Notes: generated by a model not told the origin, from the sequence alone. Positions 38,467 through 47,702 are shown, numbered from the stretch's first letter. The stretch is DNA of 64,000 bases from Hyphomicrobiales bacterium (GCA_009377695.1 WHTP01000008.1:1-64000), one strand, 5' to 3'. Translations and numbers: made by a program.

Positions 38467-40518
38467 CTACATCTCGATCCCCCTGTTCCGTCCCAATTGC
38501 CACGATACCGATCCGCCCTGCACAATGCCCATGACCTCCCGGCCGAGCTGACGGTCAATGACGGGTCGCCAAGGGACGAGGGTGAACTCATGCGCCTGCT
38601 CGACCATGGCGAACTTGCCGCTCGATAGCTGGACGGTTCCGGTGAACTTGCCGCTGATGATCTCACCGCCGGCGACCGCGCGGAAGGACATCGCCTTGCT
38701 CGCGGCCATCTCCGCGCCAACGCGGGCAACTTCGCGTTCGCGCAGGGTTGCGAGGAGATTGCGCCTATAGAAGATTCGGCCATTGCGTTGGCGCGTGGCG
38801 TCGCCCTGGTCGATATGATGCTCCTGCCGCCGCTCCACGGCGTCGCGCACCTGCTGGCCGAAACCGGCTGACGCGAGATCCGATGCGTCGCCCGACACAA
38901 GCCGCCGGTCGAGCCAGGTCGCGCCGTCCGCGCCGATCTGCTTTTCCAGATCGAAGGCGGAAAGGATACGAAAGCTGGCCTGCCGATTGCGGCCGGCATC
39001 GTAGGCGGCGGCGCGGCTCTCGAAGTCCTCGGGGATGCGCCATTGGTCGGCGTCGATCCGCTCGACGATGCCGGCGCGGCGCAACGCCTCCAGCCGGCGG
39101 ACATGGGCATCGACATAGCCCTCATAGTCGCCACCCGGAACGCGGCCCTCGAACTTCGCCTGCTCCAGATGGCGGCTCGGCCGATAGATACCATCCTCGG
39201 CGACGGCCGCAATTGTGCGGTCGGATGGGCGGCTCGCGGTGTCGGCCGGGCCGATCTCGATGACGCTGCCGATCCGTGCGTCCTCGACGCGGGCCGGGTC
39301 GATGCCGGCGACATGGTGCGTCCGGCCGTCGATGCCGTCCACCACGACGGTCAGGTTCTCGCCCAGCTCGACGGACAGATATTTGTCCACGACGCGGCCG
39401 ACGATGGGCGTCTCGGGAGCGACGTCGTGGATCTGGAAGGTCATGGGATCGCGCTCCAGGCCATCGGCCTTCAGCGCCTTGTGCATGGAACGAATGATGT
39501 CGCCGCGCTCGGCCAACTCGCGCAGGGCCGGTTCCATCCGCTCGCTCAACTCCCAAACGCCCGGTGCGTGTTCGGTGGCCAGCCCCATCTTCTCCAGCTT
39601 GGCGAGACGGTGCAGGCGCAGCGCGCGGTTGAACTGGCGCTTATGGTCGGCGGGCTCATGGCGCAGGTCGAGGAAGCGGCCATCAGCTTCCTCGGTCATC
39701 GCCCGGTCGATACGGGTAAAACGGTCCTGGTCGATCTCGGCCGAGAGCTTGCGCGTCTGCTCGATCTCGGTCACGGGGCCGAGCTCGAGCGTCGCAAGCT
39801 CGCTCGCCCGCTCGCGGATGCCGTTGGCGAGATAGTCGCCGTTGATGACAAGGTTCTCGCCCAGATCGTTCTTGCCCCGGACGATGACATGCACATGGGG
39901 ATGGCCGGTGTTGTAGTGGTTTACCGCCACCCAATCGAGCTTGGTGCCAAGGTCGGCTTCGATCCGGCTCATGAGGTCGCGGGTATGCGCGGTCAGGTCG
40001 GTCAAGTCCGCGCCGTCCTCCGGCGAGACGATGAACCGGAACTGGTGGCGATCCTCCTTGCCGCGCTCAAGGAAGGCGTCGCCATCCGCGCGGCCCTCGG
40101 TCGCGGAATAGAGCTGGCCGCGCTCGCCGTTGCGGGACGTTCCGTCGCGCTGGATGTAGCGCAGATGCGCGGCGGCCTTGCCATTCCTGCCGGCATTCTG
40201 GACATAGCGCGTCTTGACGACGGCGCGGCGCATGCCGAGTGCGCTGTGATGCCAGCCGCCTGACAGGGTGCGGGAGCGGACGAAGGCCGCGCCACGCCCG
40301 CGCCGGACGCCCGGTCCCTTGGTCGAGCGCGCGCCCTTGCCGCCCTTTGCGGCCGGGCTCTTGCCTGGGCGCGGCGACGATCTGGACGGGGCGGCGCTAT
40401 GCTGCCGTGCGATCTTCTTCGCCTTAGTGAAGAAGCTCTGGACTTTGCCCGTTCGCGGCGTGTCAGAGCCGATGCGGCCGGGCTTCGGCCGAAAGCGGTT
40501 TTCGTCGTCGGCGCTCAT
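38467..40518 (-). CDS. Relaxase/mobilization nuclease with DUF3363 C-terminus (VirD2-like)
   Basis: MSADDENRFRPKPGRIGSDTPRTGKVQSFFTKAKKIARQ..AAAHLRYIQRDGTSRNGERGQLYSA..HQFRFIVSPEDGADLTDLTAHTRDLMSRIEADLGTKLDWVAVNHYNTGHPHVHVIVRGKND. Confidence 0.93.
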   Translation of the reverse strand: MSADDENRFRPKPGRIGSDTPRTGKVQSFFTKAKKIARQHSAAPSRSSPRPGKSPAAKGGKGARSTKGPGVRRGRGAAFVRSRTLSGGWHHSALGMRRAVVKTRYVQNAGRNGKAAAHLRYIQRDGTSRNGERGQLYSATEGRADGDAFLERGKEDRHQFRFIVSPEDGADLTDLTAHTRDLMSRIEADLGTKLDWVAVNHYNTGHPHVHVIVRGKNDLGENLVINGDYLANGIRERASELATLELGPVTEIEQTRKLSAEIDQDRFTRIDRAMTEEADGRFLDLRHEPADHKRQFNRALRLHRLAKLEKMGLATEHAPGVWELSERMEPALRELAERGDIIRSMHKALKADGLERDPMTFQIHDVAPETPIVGRVVDKYLSVELGENLTVVVDGIDGRTHHVAGIDPARVEDARIGSVIEIGPADTASRPSDRTIAAVAEDGIYRPSRHLEQAKFEGRVPGGDYEGYVDAHVRRLEALRRAGIVERIDADQWRIPEDFESRAAAYDAGRNRQASFRILSAFDLEKQIGADGATWLDRRLVSGDASDLASAGFGQQVRDAVERRQEHHIDQGDATRQRNGRIFYRRNLLATLREREVARVGAEMAASKAMSFRAVAGGEIISGKFTGTVQLSSGKFAMVEQAHEFTLVPWRPVIDRQLGREVMGIVQGGSVSWQLGRNRGIEM

Positions 40519-40684
40519 GGCCGCGCCTCCGGCCGAAATTGCCGAAAATCGGGCGTTCGGCGGCCATGGTGCCGGCCGAAACCCAGCAAGGCCAGGGCTT
40601 TGCGCAAGATCGCGGCACGCAGGGTCCAAAACCATGGTGCCGCTCGCGGCTCACCTAAACAGTGTGCAGACAGCAACAATTTCA

Positions 40685-40723
40685 GAAACCGGCCCGACAT
40701 GGTGCCGGTTTCCTTTATCTTGC
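40685..40723. other. Candidate oriT: inverted repeat plus nic-like motif upstream of relaxase gene
   Basis: GAAACCGGC ccgacatggt GCCGGTTTC followed by CTTTATCTTG|C, similar to MOBP nic sites (YATCYTG|Y); 167 bp upstream of the relaxase start. Confidence 0.5.
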
Positions 40724-40831
40724 GCTCCGCCTTTTCTGCCCTGTCTGCCCTTCCTGCCGGGAATGCAGCCAGGCGCAAACCTGCCTGACTGCACACCGGA
40801 ATGACCGCCGCCGAGCGCGGGAACGCTATCC

Positions 40832-41755
40832 TCATGGCGTGCCTCCGTCGCTCGCGCGGTCCACGAAAATGCTGCCGCGCCGCGGCTCCGCAGCGGGGAG
40901 ATCGCGCACCGGAACGCCTGCGCGAGCGTCGCCGGATCGCGCATCGGTCGGCAGAGCGGCAGCAATCCGGCTGTCGTTCGGGCGCATGACGAACAGCGGC
41001 GCTTCCCGCCAGTCGGGCGGCGATGCTGGCTGTCGGGCCGGCGCATCGGATGCAGCCGCACCGCCAAGAACCGGCGCGAGCGCGGCGACATAGGCGCGCG
41101 TCTCGGACGGCAGCGGACGGCCGGTCGCGCGATGCGCGTCATAGCGGTCGGAGCCAGCATTGTAGGCCGCGAGCATTGCAACGACATTGCCGTAGCGATC
41201 CCACAGTTCACGCAGATAGGCCGTGCCCGCGAGGATGTTGTCGCGCGGATCGTAGGGATCGCGGCCAAGCCGATGACGGATGCGTAGACCGGCCCAGGTG
41301 TCGGGCATGACCTGCATCAATCCGATCGCGCCGGCCGATGAGATCACGCGCACGTCGCCCGCGCTCTCGGCGCGCAGCACCGCGCGAATCCAGCACTCGG
41401 GAATGCCGAAGCGCCGCGATGCTTCGGCAATGTGCGCCGCATAGGGATCGGCAGCGGAAGCGCGCGCGATCGGCGTCGATTGCGCGAGCGACACACCCGA
41501 TCCGCTGCCGAACGAGAGCGCACCGAGGGCCAGGACAACGGCGTAACGGATTAGCGCCCTGTCTCCGCTGCGCCGCAAGCCTGCCAGCGTGCTCGCTGCG
41601 GTCAAGGGTGCGCGCGAAGCGCCGGCGAAAAGCCGCCCCTGACCTTCGCTTCGCGCGCCGGCCGTCCTGCGGTCGAGCGGGATGAAGGGATGAGACGGCT
41701 TCTCCGCGAACAAAGGGATGAGGACTTTGAGCGCGAGGATGACGCGGGACCGCAT
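40832..41755 (-). CDS. Lytic transglycosylase (VirB1/Slt-like)
   Basis: SRRFGIPECWIRAVLRAESAGDVRVISSAGAIGLMQVMPDTWAGLRIRHRLGRDPYDPRDNILAGTAYLRELWDRYGNVVAMLAAYNAG. Confidence 0.88.
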   Translation of the reverse strand: MRSRVILALKVLIPLFAEKPSHPFIPLDRRTAGARSEGQGRLFAGASRAPLTAASTLAGLRRSGDRALIRYAVVLALGALSFGSGSGVSLAQSTPIARASAADPYAAHIAEASRRFGIPECWIRAVLRAESAGDVRVISSAGAIGLMQVMPDTWAGLRIRHRLGRDPYDPRDNILAGTAYLRELWDRYGNVVAMLAAYNAGSDRYDAHRATGRPLPSETRAYVAALAPVLGGAAASDAPARQPASPPDWREAPLFVMRPNDSRIAAALPTDARSGDARAGVPVRDLPAAEPRRGSIFVDRASDGGTP

Positions 41756-41760
41756 GGCCG

Positions 41761-42096
41761 TCAGTCCCGCCCGTTGCGTGGCTTCGGGCGATTCCAGTGC
41801 AGCGACCATGCGCTTTCATCGTCGTCGGACCGGAAGAGGTTGGCGCGGATCGGCTGCGTGAGCGTCGGATCGTCAAGCTGAAAGGACAGGTAGTCGCCGG
41901 CCTTGTCGCCGGTCTCCTTCCACGCAGCCCCGACTTCGGGGCCGTCCGCGTCGCCGCGATGGATGCGGAAGTCCGGCGCATTCTCGGCGTCGGATTTCTT
42001 TGCGGGGATGAGCACCACTTCGGCATCGATGACGAGCGTGCGGATGCGGCCGGAATAACCGGTCTTGGTCTTCTGGAATGCGCCGATATTAGCCAT
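41761..42096 (-). CDS. DUF736 domain-containing protein
   Basis: MANIGAFQKTKTGYSGRIRTLVIDAEVVLIPAKKSDAENAPDFRIHRGDADGPEVGAAWKETGDKAGDYLSFQLDDPTLTQPIRANLF. Confidence 0.87.
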   Translation of the reverse strand: MANIGAFQKTKTGYSGRIRTLVIDAEVVLIPAKKSDAENAPDFRIHRGDADGPEVGAAWKETGDKAGDYLSFQLDDPTLTQPIRANLFRSDDDESAWSLHWNRPKPRNGRD

Positions 42097-42131
42097 GGGA
42101 ATCTCCTTCGGTTGCAGGGTGGTGGAAAGGA

Positions 42132-42677
42132 TCAGCGCGTCGGCGCGCGCCATTGAAACCGGCCGTCGCCGTCCTCGTCGGTCCACAGCGGGACCGCGCG
42201 GCCGATGATCCGGTCGGTGGACGTCAGGCCGAAGTAGCGGCCGTCGAGGCTGTCGCGGACCTGCCAGTTCATGAGGAAGACTTCGCCGGTATGAACGCGG
42301 CGGCAGCCCTGCCAAACGGGCAGATCGCGACCGGCGCGATCACGCGCGAGCGCCGTCCCGACCTCGATTCCATCGACCGTGATGATGAGGTTGGTGCGGC
42401 AGACCGTTTGCCCGGACACAGCCAGCACGCGCTTCATCAGCGGAACGCCTTTGGACAGATAGCCGCGCTCGCTGAGGAAGGTCGCGAGCGGTTCAGGTGC
42501 GTCGACGGCGACAAGATCAGTCACCTCGAACGGGCCATCGAAGTCGATCGTGTAGAAACCGATCGGCGCACTGGCCGATGCGTTCCAGATCAGTTTGATC
42601 GGCATCGGCGTGAGGCCGGGATAGCCGACGCCGATGGTTGCGAGCGCGGCCGTGATGACGAGGCCGGCGCGCGTCAT
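42132..42677 (-). CDS. traF: Conjugative transfer signal peptidase TraF (S26 family)
   Basis: IKLIWNASASAPIGFYTID..LMKRVLAVSGQTVCR..VFLMNWQVRDSLDGRYFGLTSTDRIIGRAVPLWT. Confidence 0.9.
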   Translation of the reverse strand: MTRAGLVITAALATIGVGYPGLTPMPIKLIWNASASAPIGFYTIDFDGPFEVTDLVAVDAPEPLATFLSERGYLSKGVPLMKRVLAVSGQTVCRTNLIITVDGIEVGTALARDRAGRDLPVWQGCRRVHTGEVFLMNWQVRDSLDGRYFGLTSTDRIIGRAVPLWTDEDGDGRFQWRAPTR

Positions 42678-43192
42678 GGCGCGATCCTCCGCCGGTGGAG
42701 CCACGCCGCATGTCGCTCCGGCGTGTAGGCGTGCGGCTCCAGGCCGGCGGTCAGCCGGTTGTGGACGTGCCGCCAGTGATCGGGCGAAGCATCGGCCGGA
42801 TCGAGGCCGAGTGTTTCGACGGCGTCGATGGCGGCAAGCGCGCGCTGCACCTTCGGCCAGCCATCGAGGCGCAGCAGGATGTCACCGCCGGGGCGGACGA
42901 AGGGCAGCGTCTGGAACGGTTCGCCGCGACGAACGGCGCGCACGATGTCGATGCGCGAGATGATCGTGCCGAAGTCGTTAGCCGCCCATCGCACGAAGGC
43001 GAAGATGCTGTTCGGCGCGAAGCCGACGACGCTGCGATGGCGGTCGAGGATCTGTTCGTAGCTCTTGCGGCCGAACCTGATCCAGTGCTCGATCTTCTTC
43101 TGTCGCCATGTCAGATCGACCAATGTTGTGAAAGGCGCAGGCCCGTCCGGCAGCGGACGGCCGTGCATGCGGTGGGCCGCCTTGCCGGTCAT
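42674..43192 (-). CDS. DUF2840 domain-containing protein
   Basis: FTTLVDLTWRQKKIEHWIRFGRKSYEQILDRHRSVVGFAPNSIFAFVRWAANDFGTIISRIDIVRA. Confidence 0.87.
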   Translation of the reverse strand: MTGKAAHRMHGRPLPDGPAPFTTLVDLTWRQKKIEHWIRFGRKSYEQILDRHRSVVGFAPNSIFAFVRWAANDFGTIISRIDIVRAVRRGEPFQTLPFVRPGGDILLRLDGWPKVQRALAAIDAVETLGLDPADASPDHWRHVHNRLTAGLEPHAYTPERHAAWLHRRRIAP

Positions 43193-43443
43193 CGGTTGTC
43201 TCTTTCGGTGGCTGGAAATTCGCGCGCGAGCAGATCGCGCAGCATGTCGGCGACGGTCACGCCACGCCGGAAGGCCACGACCTTGATGCGCCCGCGCAGC
43301 TCGGCCGTGACATCGATGGTCAGGCGGGCGGTGAACGCATTGCCGGCGGCCTTGTCGTCCTGCTGCGCTCTGGTCGCCCTGATCCAGCTTTCGGCATCGC
43401 CCGGCCGGGATGCGAAGCGGCGCTTGTCGGTGCGGTCCGTCAT
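43189..43443 (-). CDS. Small ribbon-helix-helix-like protein
   Basis: FTARLTIDVTAELRGRIKVVAFRRGVTVADMLRDLLAREF. Confidence 0.6.
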   Translation of the reverse strand: MTDRTDKRRFASRPGDAESWIRATRAQQDDKAAGNAFTARLTIDVTAELRGRIKVVAFRRGVTVADMLRDLLAREFPATERDNR

Positions 43444-44183
43444 GCGCCGCCTCCGTCGTGGAACGGCAGCACGGCAGCGATGCGCGCGCGGGCGCGACTG
43501 GCCATGGCGGCGTCGATCTCGCAGCCGAGATAGCGGCGGCCGGAAAGTCGGCAGGCTTCGCCGGCGGAGCCGGAGCCGGCGAACCAATCGCCGACCAGGC
43601 CGCCTTCCGGGCAGCTCGTGCGGATCAGGATTTCGAGAAGCGGTGACGGCTTCTCGGTCGGATGGATGGCGCGGCCGTGACAGTTGCGCACGTAGATGAC
43701 GGAGCGCATGAGCCGCGGTCCACCATCGTGGCTGACATAGTGGCCGGCATCGATATGGCCGGTGTGCGGCGGGCGCTGCTTGCGGCGCACGGTGCGCGCC
43801 GTGGCGTCCGGCGTGGTCTGGACGTCGTTGTAGACGTCGCGCCAGCGCGTCTCGGCGCGATAGAATTGAACGACCAGCTCATGCACGCGCTTGAAGCGAT
43901 CGGCGTGGAAGCCGGTGCCGTTCTGCTTCTCCCAGACGATCTCCTGCGCGTAGCGGAAGCCGGCATCGGCGAAGCGGGCGCCTGTCGCCATGAAGCATCG
44001 CAGCGAGCCGAACACCCACAGCGAGCCGGTCGGCCGAAGTGCCGCGCAAGCGAGCGCGATCCAGCCGTCGATGCGGCGATCCCATGCAAGGGACGTGTCG
44101 CCATAGGGTGGATCGGCGAGGATCAGATCGAACGGGCCGCGCGCCGGCATGAGGTCGCGGCAATCGCCGGTGAGGATCGTCAT
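43440..44183 (-). CDS. DNA N4/N6 methyltransferase
   Basis: DLILADPPYGDTSLAWDRRIDGW (DPPY motif); GLVGDWFAGSGSAGEACRLSGRRYLGCEID (SAM-binding FxGxG). Confidence 0.9.
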   Translation of the reverse strand: MTILTGDCRDLMPARGPFDLILADPPYGDTSLAWDRRIDGWIALACAALRPTGSLWVFGSLRCFMATGARFADAGFRYAQEIVWEKQNGTGFHADRFKRVHELVVQFYRAETRWRDVYNDVQTTPDATARTVRRKQRPPHTGHIDAGHYVSHDGGPRLMRSVIYVRNCHGRAIHPTEKPSPLLEILIRTSCPEGGLVGDWFAGSGSAGEACRLSGRRYLGCEIDAAMASRARARIAAVLPFHDGGGA

Positions 44184-44833
44184 GGCGCGATCCTCCCGAT
44201 GCGAAGCCGCTCGATCTCGGTGGCCAGCGCAGCGATCTCGTGCGCGGCCGGGCTGTCATCGGCGATCTCGGGAGCGAGCCGGCCCGACTGCGCGGCGTCG
44301 GCGAAGACGACGCGCTGGCCGATGGTGGTGGCGAGTACGGGTGGATCGTGATCGGCCAGGGTCTCGGCCGTCTCGCGGGCGATGATCGTGCGTGCGCCGC
44401 ATCGGTTGAGCACGAAACGGGCGGCGAGCTGGGGCCGGTAGATGCGCGCCTCGTGAAGAAGCGCCAGCATCTCGGCCGATGCCCAGCCATCGAACGGCGA
44501 CGGCTGCACCGGGATCAGCACCAGGTCGGCGGCGAGCAGCGCGGAGCGCATGAGGCCGGCGACGCGCGGCGGACCGTCGATGACGACATGATCGGCATCG
44601 CGCGCCAACTCGGGGGCTTCCCGATGCAGCGTGTCGCGCGCCAGACCGACGACGCCGAACAGGCGCGGCAGACCCTCGCGACCGCGCTGCTGCGACCAGT
44701 CCAGCGCCGAGCCCTGCGGGTCCGCGTCGATCAGTGTGACGCGGTGTCCTCTCGCCGCCCATGCGCCGGCGAGATGCAGCGCGAGGGTCGTCTTGCCGAC
44801 GCCTCCCTTCTGGTTGAGGAGCGCGACGATCAT
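44180..44833 (-). CDS. parA: ParA family partition ATPase
   Basis: MIVALLNQKGGVGKTTLALHLAGAWAARGHRVTLIDADPQGSALDW. Confidence 0.95.
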   Translation of the reverse strand: MIVALLNQKGGVGKTTLALHLAGAWAARGHRVTLIDADPQGSALDWSQQRGREGLPRLFGVVGLARDTLHREAPELARDADHVVIDGPPRVAGLMRSALLAADLVLIPVQPSPFDGWASAEMLALLHEARIYRPQLAARFVLNRCGARTIIARETAETLADHDPPVLATTIGQRVVFADAAQSGRLAPEIADDSPAAHEIAALATEIERLRIGRIAP

Positions 44834-45855
44834 GGTGCACCTCGGCGGCTGGCACCGGCACCATGCCTCGCATGCGCGCGCGTCAAAGAAGAAGAGTTAG
44901 AGTCTCTGTTAGATTCTTCTATAGAGTGCGCCGCGCGATTTGCGCCTGATGTGCCGATACTGCGTGCGCCTGATGTGCCGATGCCATTCACATGGTTTTC
45001 AACAGGCACTGTGGATGGATTTTCGGGAAGGAAACGCAGCAGTTCGCGGCCGTTCTCCCGCTCGATCTGGAGGCGATAACCGGGGAGCGGCTGACGCGCC
45101 ACGATGCGGCGAAGGTCGAGCGCGAAATCGGACGGTCGCGCGAGGCTGCCCGACTTCACGTGAAGATGCGCGACCTCGAACAGCCAGCCATGGCGCTGGT
45201 GGCCGGCGTGCTTGCGCGCGACGCGATAGAGCCACCGTTCGATGCCGCCGGTCAGCCGGAAATAGGCCGGGTCGATGGTGAGCACTAGCGAGCGGTCGAT
45301 GACGCTGTTGTAGAACCACTCGGGCAGGACGAACTCCATGCCCTCGACGCGCCCCGTCCGCGTCGTCATCTCTTCCCACTCGTTGATCCATGAGAACTGA
45401 CGCCGCCGCCAATGCGGGCCGTTGCGGATCGTGGTTGCGATGACGGTGGATTGCAGGCGTGCGAGCGCGGCCTTGAGCAGCAGATATTGCCGGTTGCCGG
45501 TCGGCCGTCCGATCGCACGCAGGAGTTGGTAAGGCGTGAAGCGGAAGAAGCGTGACGTGGAAAGGCCGTTGTTCTTGGCCGCGACGATCTGCGAAGCGGC
45601 CCAGATGAGCACATCGGCGTCCCAAATGGTCGCCATGCCGTGTTCTGGCATGCCGAGCACCTGCACCTCGACATCGGCGGCCTTGTAGAGAATTGGCTTG
45701 GTGCGCGGCGTCTTTGCTAGCGAGAAGAACGGCCGCTCCATCAAATCGCGCTGGTCGCGCGGTGGGGCATCGCCGGTCGCGACCACGAAGGGGTCGAGGC
45801 GACTGCGTTCGCTGGCGTCCCGCCGCGCGGGATCATAATCGTCGTAGCGGAGCAT
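44830..45855 (-). CDS. repA: Replication initiator protein RepA-like
   Basis: ERPFFSLAKTPRTKPILYKAADVEVQVLGMPEHGMATIWDADVLIWAASQIVAAKNNGLSTSRFFRFTPYQLLRAIGR. Confidence 0.88.
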   Translation of the reverse strand: MLRYDDYDPARRDASERSRLDPFVVATGDAPPRDQRDLMERPFFSLAKTPRTKPILYKAADVEVQVLGMPEHGMATIWDADVLIWAASQIVAAKNNGLSTSRFFRFTPYQLLRAIGRPTGNRQYLLLKAALARLQSTVIATTIRNGPHWRRRQFSWINEWEEMTTRTGRVEGMEFVLPEWFYNSVIDRSLVLTIDPAYFRLTGGIERWLYRVARKHAGHQRHGWLFEVAHLHVKSGSLARPSDFALDLRRIVARQPLPGYRLQIERENGRELLRFLPENPSTVPVENHVNGIGTSGARSIGTSGANRAAHSIEESNRDSNSSSLTRAHARHGAGASRRGAP

Positions 45856-46128
45856 TCAGAGTTTGCTCCGCTCGTCGGGCGTCAGCGGGCGAGCGGGAAA
45901 GACGGTGCCAGCGTTCTCGTCGCGGGTGGATTTGCGAGTGCCGATTGCGGACCAGGCTTCCAGATCATGGACGGCGTACAGGACACGGCCGCCGATCTTG
46001 CGATAGGTCGGGCCGGTCCCGTAGGTACGGTGCTTCTCAAGGGTACGGAGCGAAATGCCGAGGAAGCGTGCGGCTTCCTTGGTGCGCAACAGGCGCGGCG
46101 GCAGCTCCGCGTTGCGGCGGATGGCCAT
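45856..46128 (-). CDS. AlpA/MerR-type helix-turn-helix protein (excisionase/RdfS-like)
   Basis: PPRLLRTKEAARFLGISLRTLEKHRTYGTGPTYRKIGGRVLYAVHDLEAW. Confidence 0.82.
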   Translation of the reverse strand: MAIRRNAELPPRLLRTKEAARFLGISLRTLEKHRTYGTGPTYRKIGGRVLYAVHDLEAWSAIGTRKSTRDENAGTVFPARPLTPDERSKL

Positions 46129-46184
46129 GGGATCACCTCTGGTTCGTCAGTTGATGCGGCTGCCGGTGGCGGCAGCGGGCTGTG

Positions 46185-46252
46185 GCGAACCATGGCGAGG
46201 GACCGGCGAGGTGTAGCGTGCCGCATTCGCGGCTATGCGCTGGCGGCACCCC
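46185..46252. repeat. Leader element A, copy 2 (upstream of AlpA-like gene)
   Basis: GCGAACCATGGCGAGGGACCGGCGAGGTGTAGCGTGCCGCATTCGCGGCTATGCGCTGGCGGCACCCC; closely matches 14158-14226. Confidence 0.75.
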
Positions 46253-46433
46253 CCAACGCTGAACGCTCTTGGGGGCTCGCGCGCGCTTCGGCTATCGAAC
46301 AGCCGAAGACATTCCTGTGCGATTCGGCTAAGAGTGGCGGCGGAGCAGACGCGCTGCTCCGGGGCGTCGAAACCCCTGGTTAGCGGTTGGTGCCGGCCGT
46401 GACGGCACCACACTCCTTGACCTTATGGTCGGG

Positions 46434-46459
46434 GAGCCTGTGGCGTATACAACAGGCTC
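46434..46459. promoter_or_regulatory. Dyad GAGCCTGT-N10-ACAGGCTC upstream of the DUF2285 gene
   Basis: Perfect 8-bp arms in the divergent AlpA-like / DUF2285 intergenic region. Confidence 0.5.
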
Positions 46460-46577
46460 TCCGAGCTAAAGGCGACAGGGCCGTCTAATCACGGTTTCGA
46501 ACTCCCCGATCACCAAGAGTCAGCGAGTTTTCGTTTGCGGGGGCGCACCGCAGACAACACTCTCTCGGATACGGGGA

Positions 46578-46871
46578 ATGGCCATGCGAGTGCCAGTCGA
46601 ACTCGATCCCGATGTGGACGACGAAGCGCCGGCAGGCGAGGTCATAACGATCTACGACGAGCGGCATTTTGTGACCTATCTCCGCCTGCTGGACGCGAAG
46701 GCGGAAGGCGCGAACTGGAAGGAAGTCGCGCGGATCGTGCTACACCGTGATCCGGCTGCCGAGGAATCTCGGACTTATCGCTGCTGGCAGAGCCATCTCG
46801 AACGCGCACAATGGCTCTCGCGCGAAGGTTATCGGCGGATTCTGGAACAGGCGACGCCCAACAAAGCATGA
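46578..46871 (+). CDS. Small DUF2285-domain protein (QseM-like)
   Basis: ELDPDVDDEAPAGEVITIYDERHFVTYLRLLDAKAEGANWKEVARIVLHRDPAAEESRTYRCWQSHLERAQWLSREGYRRIL. Confidence 0.75.
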   Translation: MAMRVPVELDPDVDDEAPAGEVITIYDERHFVTYLRLLDAKAEGANWKEVARIVLHRDPAAEESRTYRCWQSHLERAQWLSREGYRRILEQATPNKA

Positions 46872-46905
46872 TGACATGATCCGGCAGATGATCGCGCGCG
46901 ACCGG

Positions 46906-47689
46906 TCAATGCTTGTCGGTTTTGATCGGGTAATGGAGCAGAAGCCGATAGCCGCCCCGCATCATCTTTATGCCGTGCGCGACGAGACGACGGACCTTGT
47001 TCTTGCGCGGATCGATCTCCCAATCCTCCTTTGTCCCACGAAAGCCGAGCAGAACTTCGGCCATCGTGCGGTAGCTCTCGCCGCGTAGTCGCGCATCGAG
47101 CGCACGTAGCGAGAGGATGTGGAATCGACGCGTCTGCGCCGGCATGGCGCGAAAGTCTGGGCCTGGCGCTCGTCCATTGAGGGATCGCCAGAAGCGCCGA
47201 GCAGCGTAGGCGCGCAGCTCGAGAAAGGAATCCAGCGGCAGAGAGACCGCGTAGAAGGCGGCCGCGTCGGGCACCGCCTCAGGCAACCAGAATTGGTGCG
47301 TGACGCCGCCAGCCTGCCAGATGCCATGCCATCCATCGACAGCATGCCGTAAGTCAAGGTCGGACAGATGCGCCAGCGTCACGACAGGTTCTGCCGACCC
47401 CTCGTGATGGTGCTGCGAGGACAGAAGAACCGCCTGTGGCTGCAGGCTTGGAATCCAGAACTGAGATTGGCGATCAGGTGGCGTTTCGGGATCGCACGGG
47501 AAATCGTAAACCCCATCGTTGCGAAAATATCTCCAGCCGACTCGCGGTCGGGTCTGTCACGCGCGATATTGTCTGAAAGTCGCGATGATAGTCCTCATGG
47601 CGACGAAGATACTCCCAGGCGAAACCAGCGGCAGGAATGCTTTTTGCGTGCCCGTAAGCCGCCGCCGCACGCCAATCGATACTCAACAT
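46906..47689 (-). CDS. DUF6499 + DUF2285 activator (FseA/Msi172-Msi171-like) split by a +1 frameshift near 47505
   Basis: MLSIDWRAAAAYGHAKSIPAAGFAWEYLRRHEDYHRDFQ..FSQRWG in the frame of 47689; then (+1) YDFPCDPETPPDRQSQFWIPSLQPQAVLL..VTLAHLSDLDLRHAVDGWHGIWQAGG..LRALDARLRGESYRTMAEVLLGF..; junction TGG GGT TTA CGA. Confidence 0.75.
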
Positions 47690-47702
47690 GGCGTTACCTC
47701 CC

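Noticed and set aside
39043-40263. 406-aa plus-strand ORF antisense to the relaxase
   Set aside because: Antisense of clear relaxase/DUF3363 coding; compositionally biased.
40565-40707. CATGGTGCCG repeats as replication iterons
   Set aside because: Only three short copies at about 66-bp spacing, not tandem and distant from repA; kept only as part of the oriT hypothesis.
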